This document shows positions 6,219 to 15,300 of a stretch of 32,348 nt of DNA, one piece after another. Position numbers and translations under genes: made by a program. The notes under the pieces were generated by a model. The model was not told the origin of the DNA and did not search any database. It worked only from the letters and a program-made list of their open reading frames with translations. This stretch comes from Chloroflexota bacterium (GTDB taxonomy: Bacteria; Chloroflexota; Dehalococcoidia; Dehalococcoidales; JAFGLR01): contig JACQTX010000094.1 of the NCBI GenBank assembly GCA_016210585.1, positions 1 to 32,348 on the forward strand, written 5' to 3'. Every line of letters begins with the position of its first letter. The stretch's first letter is position 1.

Positions 6219-7646
6219 GTGGTCACAAGAGAATATGTCGATGACCTGAAATTAATAGGAACTTCGGAGTTCTGTAAGTTAGGCAAGGAACGGAATGTCG
6301 CGAAGGTCCTTTCGCTTTTAGAGAATTTAGGCCGGTTGCCACCACAGTTCGAAGGCGACTGCCTCGTCCCGCTATTGAGCAACAGCGATGACCGCGTTAG
6401 GTTTTTAGCCGCCAAGAATATCGGAAAACTAGCTAATGACAAGTATTTAGAATTACTCAGTCCCGTGGCAAAGAGCGACACCGCCTCGAAAGTGAGAAGG
6501 GAAGCAGTATCGGCTATCGGGCGAATGCGCTCGCGCAAGGCAATCCCTTTTCTCATAGAGATGACTGACGACATAGACCCCAAAGTGGTTATGCAGGTGA
6601 TCAGAGCTCTATTGGTATTTAAGCATGATGCAGATATCCAGAGGGTGCTGAAAAGATTAGCCAATCACCCTAACGAAGTTATACAGTCGGTTATTTCCAA
6701 CGAGTTCCGCGGCCCGAAGCACAATGGCACAAATTCACCGAAGCACACAGAGTCACCAGACCATATGAAGAACGTCGTTGTTCTCGGTGACGTCAGAGAG
6801 GTACTTAGGTCAGTACCAGATGAGTCGATTCATTTAACATTTACATCGCCACCTTATTACAACGCCAGGGACTACTCAATATACCGCAGTTATAGAGAAT
6901 ACCTGGAATTCCTGGCGGATGTTTTCAGGGAAGTCCACCGAGTAACGAAAGAGGGAAGATTCTTTTTACTGAATACCTCGCCGATAATAATTCCTAGGAT
7001 GAGCAGACAATACTCAAGTAAACGGTACCCCATACCATTCGATATACATCCTTATTTGACCGACATGGGGTGGGAATTCATAGATGACATCGTCTGGATT
7101 AAACCCGAGGCTAGCGTCAAAAACCGCAATGCGGGATTCTTGCAACACCGAAAGCCTCTGGCCTACAAACCTAACCCGGTAACCGAGTACGTGATGGTTT
7201 ACAGGAAAAAGACAGAAAAACTCATCGACTGGTCAATTAGGCAATATAGTTGGGACACGATCCAGAAGAGCAGGGTTTCGGGAGAGTATGAAACCACCAA
7301 CACCTGGAGAATCGACCCAGTGTTTGACAGAGTACACAGCGCGGTCTTCCCGTTAGAATTGTGCATCAAGGTTCTGGAGTTTTATTCGTATGCGGGTGAC
7401 GTAGTGTTTGACCCGTTCGCTGGCAGCGGGACTCTTGGGAAGGCCGCTCTGAAGCTAAACAGGTTCTTCTTCATGACTGAGAAGGAATGGAAGTACGTAG
7501 CGCTCATGCGTCAGGAGATTAACACGTTTCAGAATGTCAAACCGAGTCCTCGTTTTCTTGATATAGGCGCGTTTCAGTCCTTGGGAGGAGGTTTTGATGA
7601 CGTTAACGGACACTGTGCTGCAAAACGTAATCCGGAAACTGATTAA
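6219..7646 (+). CDS. DNA methyltransferase (beta class) with N-terminal HEAT repeats
   Basis: This 475-residue protein probably protects host DNA by methylating cytosine N4 or adenine N6 with S-adenosylmethionine. Residues about 1-170 consist of alpha-helical HEAT-type repeats (for example LLSNSDDRVRFLAAKNIGKL and KVRREAVSAIGRM). The catalytic part begins near residue 183 (KNVVVLGDVREVL). Motif IV is TSPPY (209-213), and the SAM-binding DPFAGSGT lies at 398-405. Motif IV before motif I is the beta-class order, and TSPPY is typical of N4-cytosine enzymes. Start is GTG 6219, eight bases after GAGGAG. The 3' end overlaps the endonuclease gene by 50 bases, implying translational coupling. HEAT repeats on a modification enzyme are unusual and may serve protein or DNA contact. 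The DNA is AT-richer than nrdJ. Confidence 0.88.
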   Translation: MVTREYVDDLKLIGTSEFCKLGKERNVAKVLSLLENLGRLPPQFEGDCLVPLLSNSDDRVRFLAAKNIGKLANDKYLELLSPVAKSDTASKVRREAVSAIGRMRSRKAIPFLIEMTDDIDPKVVMQVIRALLVFKHDADIQRVLKRLANHPNEVIQSVISNEFRGPKHNGTNSPKHTESPDHMKNVVVLGDVREVLRSVPDESIHLTFTSPPYYNARDYSIYRSYREYLEFLADVFREVHRVTKEGRFFLLNTSPIIIPRMSRQYSSKRYPIPFDIHPYLTDMGWEFIDDIVWIKPEASVKNRNAGFLQHRKPLAYKPNPVTEYVMVYRKKTEKLIDWSIRQYSWDTIQKSRVSGEYETTNTWRIDPVFDRVHSAVFPLELCIKVLEFYSYAGDVVFDPFAGSGTLGKAALKLNRFFFMTEKEWKYVALMRQEINTFQNVKPSPRFLDIGAFQSLGGGFDDVNGHCAAKRNPETD

Positions 7647-8496
7647 GAATCAAGATTATCGGATTGAGGTAGTAACCCTTATTGACGCCGAGTTTCTCCA
7701 GTATGCAGTTGATTTCTTTGGACAAGTGGTACAGGCCAAACTCAAAAGCACAACTATCGGTAGCGAGTGGTATAGGGACGAATTGCTGAAGAGCGGTCTA
7801 TCAAAAGAAGACCTAGCCATAAATTCCGGCTTGAACATGAAAACCATACAGAATATGTATAACAGCACTACCAGGACGGTAGTCTTAGATGCTGCAGTGG
7901 AGCATTATGAGGCTCTTTGCAGTACGGTCAACAGTCTTGTCGAAAGCGGAAAGGACATAAATATCAACCTAAGCATAAAATTCCACGGAGTAAGTGTAGA
8001 CCTGAACCTGAATGAGAGCCTCATCGTGATTAATACTCTGGCAGTAAAAAGGGCAGCCCTCAGGGGTGGCTTGTGGAGCACAGCCGGCAAACGTGCAGAA
8101 AAACCTTTACTTACAACGCTGTGCCAGTTGTTCAATGTGCCGGTGAAATACTATGATCGAAAGCAATGGCCATATACCGTTCGTGAAACCGACTTCTACT
8201 TGTTCACCGGGGGTACCAAGAACTACAAATGCGAAGTGAAGCTTATGGGTAAGGGTAATCCAGAGAGCGCGGATGCAGTATTCGCTAGGGATGCTAATAT
8301 TCTCGTTGCGGACAAGCTGTCAGACACGAACAAAAGGCAGCTATCTCACAGGGGCATTGAGTGGGTGGAACTGAGAAGCAAGCGAGGGTATAAGAAGTTT
8401 TTCGAGATCCTCAATCACATAGCTATACCCGCGACCGAATTCTCTGGCACTTTGGACAAAAGGCTAGACGAGATTCTTGCAGATATATTTGGCTGA
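7597..8496 (+). CDS. Type II restriction endonuclease, CfrBI-like
   Basis: This is the probable cognate nuclease of the methyltransferase. It has 299 residues. The C-terminal half contains RETDFYLF and CEVKLMGKGNPESADA. Glu197/Asp199 followed by Glu213-Val-Lys215 fits a PD-(D/E)xK metal-dependent nuclease site. The EVKLMGKGNPESADA block resembles the CfrBI family as I remember it, an assignment consistent with a TSPPY N4-cytosine-type partner. The N-terminal half, including LSKEDLAINSGLNMKTIQNMYN (read in two parts: LSKEDLAINSGL, NMKTIQNMYN), looks like a helical or HTH-like recognition region. ATG 7597 follows GGGAGGAGG; a TTG directly before it is ignored. It overlaps the methyltransferase by 50 bases, so the nuclease would be translated after it. 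Family placement is tentative; nuclease function is more secure. Confidence 0.78.
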   Translation: MTLTDTVLQNVIRKLIKNQDYRIEVVTLIDAEFLQYAVDFFGQVVQAKLKSTTIGSEWYRDELLKSGLSKEDLAINSGLNMKTIQNMYNSTTRTVVLDAAVEHYEALCSTVNSLVESGKDININLSIKFHGVSVDLNLNESLIVINTLAVKRAALRGGLWSTAGKRAEKPLLTTLCQLFNVPVKYYDRKQWPYTVRETDFYLFTGGTKNYKCEVKLMGKGNPESADAVFARDANILVADKLSDTNKRQLSHRGIEWVELRSKRGYKKFFEILNHIAIPATEFSGTLDKRLDEILADIFG

Positions 8497-8526
8497 CCTC
8501 CCTCGTGAGGGAAGTTCTCAATATGA

Positions 8527-8916
8527 GTGCTTTCTCTCGGGGTGCTTGTCTTCGTCACAGCTCTGGGTAAGTGGGGAATTGACTATGCCTGGGCGGAAAA
8601 TGACAGACAGGCATCCGTAAGAGCCTGGGAATCATTTTGTGGACTGACTGACGTCCAGAAACAGCAGGTCGCGGCTGACATCACGTCAGGGCTGATGCCG
8701 CAGCTCCGTAATGAAGTAATCCAGGTGCTTGAGACCGATGTCAGCACCATTCCACAACGGGTAACGCAAGTCGAGATTCTGTTGAAGACAGACCGGAACG
8801 AGATGTTGCTTTCCACATTCAAGTCTGTCCCCCAGGCTATAGGTCATCTTGCCGGACTGGTAGCCGATAAGCCGGACATTTCCATGGCTAGGGTGCGGCA
8901 GGACAAAGCACCCTAA
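8527..8916 (+). CDS. Hypothetical protein with N-terminal hydrophobic segment
   Basis: I do not recognise this 129-residue protein. The frame opens at GTG 8527 with a hydrophobic stretch (LSLGVLVFVTAL) that could be a signal anchor cut short at its N-terminus. The rest is mainly helical and polar, with a possible amphipathic region from VTQVEILLKT onward. GAGGGAAG at 8507-8514 is better placed for an ATG at 8523 in a different frame, which stops after about 16 codons, so the true N-terminus may have been altered by a frameshift. It starts 31 bases after the endonuclease and may belong to the same transcript. Function unknown. Confidence 0.5.
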   Translation: MLSLGVLVFVTALGKWGIDYAWAENDRQASVRAWESFCGLTDVQKQQVAADITSGLMPQLRNEVIQVLETDVSTIPQRVTQVEILLKTDRNEMLLSTFKSVPQAIGHLAGLVADKPDISMARVRQDKAP

Positions 8917-9339
8917 CAAATCCTCCCCTTTTGCATATTTCTCCCCAAATCAACCACGGAATCAGGTAAGCAATGGGACAGCCAGCGCCCCTTCGGTAGG
9001 CCCAGGACATATCTGCTGGAACAAGCATCAGGACTTAGAACTTGCCTCCTTTCATCCGGCTGCCCAGTACTTTGTGTCGTCACAAATAGAGCGTGCTTTT
9101 CTGTATCCCTCTCAGCTTTTTAAGGGCACTTTCCCCACGGAATCCGTAGCACTACGGATAGACGGAGTGGGCCGGGCATACTAAGCTGAAAGACGGCAAA
9201 CAAAAAGAGACCCTCGCGCCGGCCAGCGAACAGAGAGTCTCCCGGTACAGGCACGGCACCCGCACCTTCGGCTTTTTTTACAATCGAATCAGACCACAGG
9301 CAAAGACCGAAGTGGGGAACGGGCCTGGAGGAGTATGAT
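8917..9339 (+). promoter_or_regulatory. 423-bp leader region with nested inverted repeats
   Basis: This gene-free stretch precedes the giant oxidase gene. TTTGTG-TCGT-CACAAA (9071-9086) is a perfect palindrome with operator geometry. Downstream lies a nested structure: outer stem TCAGCTT/AAGCTGA (9112-9118 with 9183-9189), inner stem CCCAC/GTGGG (9134-9138 with 9167-9171), and terminal hairpin ATCCGTA/TACGGAT (9142-9148 with 9153-9159). A further stem GAGACCCT/AGAGTCTC (9207-9214 with 9234-9241) has one mismatch. CACCTTCGG (9261 onward) can pair with CCGAAGTG just before the ribosome-binding site. It matches no riboswitch class that I know. Structure is seen; function as a leader RNA is inference. 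Confidence 0.45.
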
Positions 9340-12300
9340 ATGAAGCGGCTTATCCTTACCATTGTGACCGTTATCACCATCCTGGGCTTAGCCCTACCCA
9401 CCGCCGTGCCAGCAGCGGCAGCACCGGTGCCCGGCGGCACTCTTGACCCCACCACCATCCCCAAGTATGAGGCACCTCTCCTTATCCCGCCAACCATGCC
9501 CCGCACCAGTGAGCTACAGGAACCAAACGGCCCGGTTGACTACTACGAGATTGCCGTCCGCCAGTTCCAGCAGCAGGTGCTGCCACCCGGTATGCCCCTG
9601 ACCACTGTCTGGGGCTACGGCTCGGTCAACCACCCGGGCAGCTTCAGCTATCCCGCTTACACCGTTGAGGCCACCTATAATAAGCCCGTCCGCGTCAAGT
9701 GGATAAACGGCCTGGTTGACGCCCTCGGCAACTTCCTGCCGCACCTGTTGCCGATAGACCAGACCATCCACTGGGCTAATCCGCCGGGTGGCATTGCCGG
9801 CCGTGATAATCACGGCATGGACCAGGCACCTTATACCGGGCCCGTGCCCATCATCACCCACCTGCACGGCGCTCATGTGACGGAAGAAAGCGATGGTTTC
9901 CCGGAGGCGTGGTTCCTGCCGGCAGCCAATAACATTCCCGCCGGCTATGCTACAGTCGGCTCCTACTATGACGCTTTCAAAGCCGAGGCTGAGGCTAAAT
10001 ACGGGCAGGCCTGGCAGCCCGGCACCGCCGTTTTCCAGTATCCCAATGACCAGCGGGCGGCCACCCTCTGGTTCCACGACCATACGGTCGGCATGACCCG
10101 CGCCAATGTCTATGCCGGCCCCGCCGGATTTTATCTGTTGCGTGGCGGTCCGGATGATGTGGTCACGGGCACGCTACCCACCGGGGCTCGTGAAATCCCG
10201 CTGGTCATTCAGGACAAGTCCTTCAATGCTGACGGCTCCCTTTTCTATCCGGGTGACCGGGCCTTCTTCGAAGGGCTAGACCCTGCCCAGCTACAGATAC
10301 CCTTCGCACCGGATGCTGCTCTCGGTGGGGAAAGCGATGTTGCCCCCATCTGGAACCCGGAGTTCTTCGGCAATACTATGGTCGTTAATGGCCATACCTG
10401 GCCTTACCTCGATGTCGAGCAGCAGCGCTACCGCTTCCGCCTGCTCAACGCTTCTGACTCCCGTTTCGTCATCCTGAAGCTAAACAATGGTGACCCTATC
10501 TGGCAGATCGGCTCGGACGGCGGCTTCCTGCCCGCGCCCGTCCAGCTAACTGAGCTGCTGCTGGGCCCGGCCGAGCGGGCTGACATCATCGTTGACTTTA
10601 CCGATGTCCCCGCCGGCACCAATCTCATACTACAGAACATCGGCCCGGATGAGCCTTATGGTGGCGGTGTGCCGAGTGTTGACTTTGTCTCCGCTGACCC
10701 GAATACCACCGGCCAGGTGATGCAGTTCCGCGTGATTGCACCCACCGGTGCTGACTTCAGCACGCCGCCGGTGCAGCTAGGCCTGCCTGCCCTTACCCCG
10801 CTCGGTGCCGCCGATAACACCCGCCAGGTATCCCTCAATGAGCTGGACTCAGCTACCGTTGCCGTCCCGGCGGATGAGGAAGGTAACTGGGTGCTTGATG
10901 CCAACGGCAACCTGGTGCTTGACCCAGCGGGTATCCCCTTCGGCCCGGCAATGGCCAGGCTGGGCACACTCAATCCTGACGGGACAGGTAATCCGCTGGA
11001 GTTTGAAGCCCCTATCACGGAGAACCCGGCCCTGGATCATACCGAGGTCTGGGAAATCTACAACTTCACTGCGGATGCGCATCCCATCCATATTCACCAG
11101 GTCCAGTTCCAGGTGGTCAACCGGGAGAGTATTGCCACAGGTACTATCACCGGGCCGGAACCCGGGGAGGTCGGCTTCAAGGACACGCTCATCGCCTACC
11201 CGGATACTATTACTCGCTTCAAGGCCAAATTCGATATCTCCGGTCTCTACGTCTGGCACTGCCACATCCTCTCCCATGAGGATAACGAGATGATGCGGCA
11301 GTTCTACATCGGTTCGCCGCCGGCGGCGCCAGCTAGCCTGTCGGCAATGCTGGTCAGCGCCACCCGGGTGGACCTCACCTGGACGGATAGCTCCACTACC
11401 GAGTCGGCCTTCCGCATCGAGCGCTCCACCGATGGAACTACCTTCGCTGAGATCGGCAGCGTCCTGCCGAACGCCACCAGCTTCAGTGATACGGCCCTCG
11501 AGCTGAACGTCACCTACTATTACAGGGTGATAGCGACCAGCCCCATCGGTGACTCGGCGCCATCAAATGCTGTTTTCATGTCTGTGGCCGTGCCGGAGGT
11601 ACCAACGGACCTGACCGCTATCGTCATGAGTGTCACGCGAGTGGACCTTATCTGGACAAACCAGTCGAGCAATGAGGCGGGCTTCCGGATTGAGCGCAGC
11701 CTGGACGACTTCGCCACTGCACCTGGTGTCACGTTTGCCGTCGCACCCGGTCAGAGGACCTTCAGCGACATTACGGTGACCGCTACCAACACCTACTCCT
11801 ATAGAATTGTTGCCTTCAATGCCGTCGGTGACTCCGCACCGTCCAACACGGCAACAGCAAAGGTGACCGCCAGGCTACAGGCGGGGCCAATAGACCCCCG
11901 CTCCATTTATCAGAATAATCCTTACACCGGTCTTCCCGGCTATTACCAGGATGACCAGGGGACACGGGTGGCGCTGCTGCCCATTACCGGCGATGGCCTC
12001 AACGCGCCCACCCAGATTTACGATGAGCCGGTTCCGACCAATCCCTACTCGGTGTTCCTTGGCTACGGGACGGAGGCCTTCTACTACATGGCGTCATCCG
12101 TTTTCGATACCAGCGCCGGCAATGGGCTGGCCGAGTTCGCTATTGAGGCAGCTTTCGGCGGCGCCGGTGATGCCATGCCCGGCCAGGAGTTCGTCTTCGC
12201 CCGGACCCGCATCAGGATAGACGTCCCCGTCCCGGGTGCCTATACCATCCAGCACCCTTACGGCACCATCACCTTAGACGCGACCCAGGCCGATATTGAT

Positions 12301-15300
12301 GCCGGGAAAGGCATCAACTATACCAGTGACATTGGGGTGGAGCGTGATTTTGCCGCGGCGACCGTTGACAATGGCGGCATCAGCCGTTTCCTGCACCAGA
12401 CTACTCCAGCGCCGCCAGCCGGCTGGATTGGTGATGGCGGCTCAGTCGGCCCGGTCACCGGCAGTCCCACCGGCTACAATAAGGTAAGGGTCACCGGCCC
12501 AGCCGGCAGCAACCTGGGCGGTCCGGGCATTGACTTCGTCGAAAGCAACCTGTTCAGCGTCTCGGGGCGGCTCCAGACCGCAGCAACACCTATCCCCAGC
12601 TTTGCCATGAGCCTTGACCCGACCACCGGCATTGCACCGGCTGCCGTAACCTTTACCGATACGTCAACGGGCACGCCCACCGCCTGGCTATGGGATTTCG
12701 GTGATGGTACTACCAGCACAGAGCAGAACCCCGTCCATCAGTATGCCACGGCCGGGGACTACACCGTCAGGCTGACGGTGGCGAATGCTGCTGCCAGGGT
12801 GGCCACGTCCCGGGTGGTGAGGATTTACAGCGCCCCGGCGGCCAGCTTTACCTACACCCTTCCCAATGGCATCCCACCGGTAGGTATCAGCTTTAGCGAT
12901 ACCTCCACCGGTAACCCGGCAAGCTGGCTGTGGGACTTCGGTGATGGCAGCACCAGTGCCCTGCGGAATCCCGTGCATACCTATGCCGCGGCCGGGGCTT
13001 ACACCAACACGCTTAAGGTGACGAACCCGGCAGGCACCGCGACCGCTTCCCAAACCCTGCGGATTTCCAGCAACCTCACCGCCGGCTTCACGTTGGGCCT
13101 CAACCCGGCGAACGGTGTGGCACCCGTCACGGTAACCCTTACCGATACCTCCGCAGGCGCCGTTACCGATTGGCTATGGGACTTCGGGGATGGCACCACC
13201 AGCACCCTGCAAGCACCGCCGGCCAAGACCTATGACGCGGCGGGCAACTACAAGGTGACACTCACGGTGACCGATGCCGAAGGCTCTGCAGCTACATCAC
13301 GGACTATAAGCATTTATAGCGTGCCGGTGGCCAGCTTCACTAAGAGCGCCGCCACCGGTGTGCCCCCGCTGACCGTCAAATTCACCGATACTTCCACCGG
13401 TAACCCGACAAGCTGGCTGTGGCAGTTCAGTGACGGCGTTACCACCACTACCAGCAATATCGCGAATCCGGTCAAGACCTTTAGCCGGGCAGGACAGTAT
13501 AGCGTCACCCTGACGGTGACAAACCCGGCAGGGACGGATGTCACCTCACAGACGGTAGCGGTCTCCCTGGCTTTTGCCGGGCCGAACCCCATCGTCCTTA
13601 AGCTGGGGCCTATTGCCCCGCGGTCAATCTATCAGGGTAATCCGGACACCGGCCTGCCCGCCTACTACGAAGATGACCAGGGGGCGCAGGTGTCATTGCT
13701 GCCCATTATCGGCAATGGTGTCGTTGGGCCCACCCAGGTTTTTGATAATGTGGTACTGACCAATCCATATTCAGTGTTCCTGGGCTTTGGCACCGAGGCC
13801 TTCTACTATGTAGCGTCATCCGTTTTTGACACCAGTGCCGGCAAGGGGCTGGCCGAGTTCGCTATTGAAGCCGCTTTCGGCGGCGCCGGTGATGCCGTGC
13901 CCGGGCAGGAGTTTATCTTCAACCGGACACGTATCAGGATAGACGTCCCCGTCCCCGGCACCTATACCGTGCAGCATCCCTACGGGACAATCAGCTTCAA
14001 CGTGACGCAGGCGGATATTGATGCCAGAGGAGGCATCAACTACACCAATGATGTCGGCGTGCAGCGTGATTTCCTCACCGCCGGCACGGGCAACCTGTCC
14101 CGTTTCCTGCACCAGACCGTCCCGGCGCCGCCAGCCGGCTGGATTGGCGATGGCGCCTCGGTCGGCCCGGTCACCGGCAGCCCTACCGGCTACAATAAGG
14201 TCAGGGTCACCGGTCCGGGTGGCTTCTTTGCCGAGTCCGCCCAGTTCATGGTGTCCGGGCGCCTGTATGTGCCGCCCCCGGCGGTCAGCTTTACAGTAAG
14301 CCTCGACCCGGCCAACGGTGTGGCTCCCGTGAATGCAACCTTCACCGATACCTCCACCGGCGATGTTGTGAGCTGGCTGTGGGACTTCGGCGACGGCGCC
14401 ACCAGCAACTTGCCTAATCCCACCAAGACTTATACAGAGGCGGGTAACTATGCAGTCACGCTCACGGTAAGCAACGTTGGCGGAACGGCTTCCACATCCC
14501 AGGTGGTGAGCGCCTTCACCCCACCGGTGGCCAGTTTCACAAAGGTGCTCAGCCCGGCGAATGGCGTGGCCCCGGTCACGGTGACTTTCACCGATACCTC
14601 TACAGGCAATGTCACAAGCTGGCTCTGGGACTTCGGTGACGGCACCACCAGCAATTTGCAGAACCCCACCAAGACCTATACCGTGGCCGGTAACTACACC
14701 ATCACCCTGACGGCAACGAACCCCGCCGGGTCGGCTTCCGTTTCTCAGACGGTCAGCGTTTACACGCCGCCGGTAGCCAGCTTCACCAGGTCTCTCAGTC
14801 CCGCGGATGGCATTATCGTGGGCAATACCCCTGTTACGGTCACATTTACCGATACCTCCACCGGCAATATCACCGGCTGGCTGTGGGACTTCGGTGATGG
14901 CACTACCAGTAATGTGCAGAATCCCATTAAGGCCTACGCCGTGGCCGGCGACTACACCATCACCCTGACGGCCACGAATGCCGCCGGGTCGGCTTCTGCT
15001 TCCCAGGCAGTAACCATTCTCGGCCCGCCAAAGGCCCCCAGCGCTCTCACTGCAACCATTGTAAGTCCCACCCAGGTGGACATCACCTGGACGGACAACG
15101 CCTTCAGCGAGACGAGTTTCCGCATCGAGAGGGGTGTAAACGGGGGTGCCTTTGCTGCTATAGGTACCGCTCCGGCTAACGCCACCGTGTTCAGCGACCC
15201 GGCTGTAGCTCTGAACAGCACCTACCGCTACCAGGTTATTGCCGTGAATGACTACGGCGAATCGGCACCATCTAACGTGGTGCAGATTCTGGTGGGCCTG

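Noticed and set aside
5301-6664. Minus-strand frames across the nrdJ end and the methyltransferase start
   Set aside because: They oppose well-supported genes and the strong plus-strand promoter at 6110; translations have no family features.
9207-9241. Intrinsic terminator on the minus strand (GAGACTCT...AGGGTCTC followed by TTTTTG)
   Set aside because: No minus-strand gene ends here, so the pairing is more simply explained as part of the plus-strand leader structure; a cryptic antisense transcript cannot be excluded.
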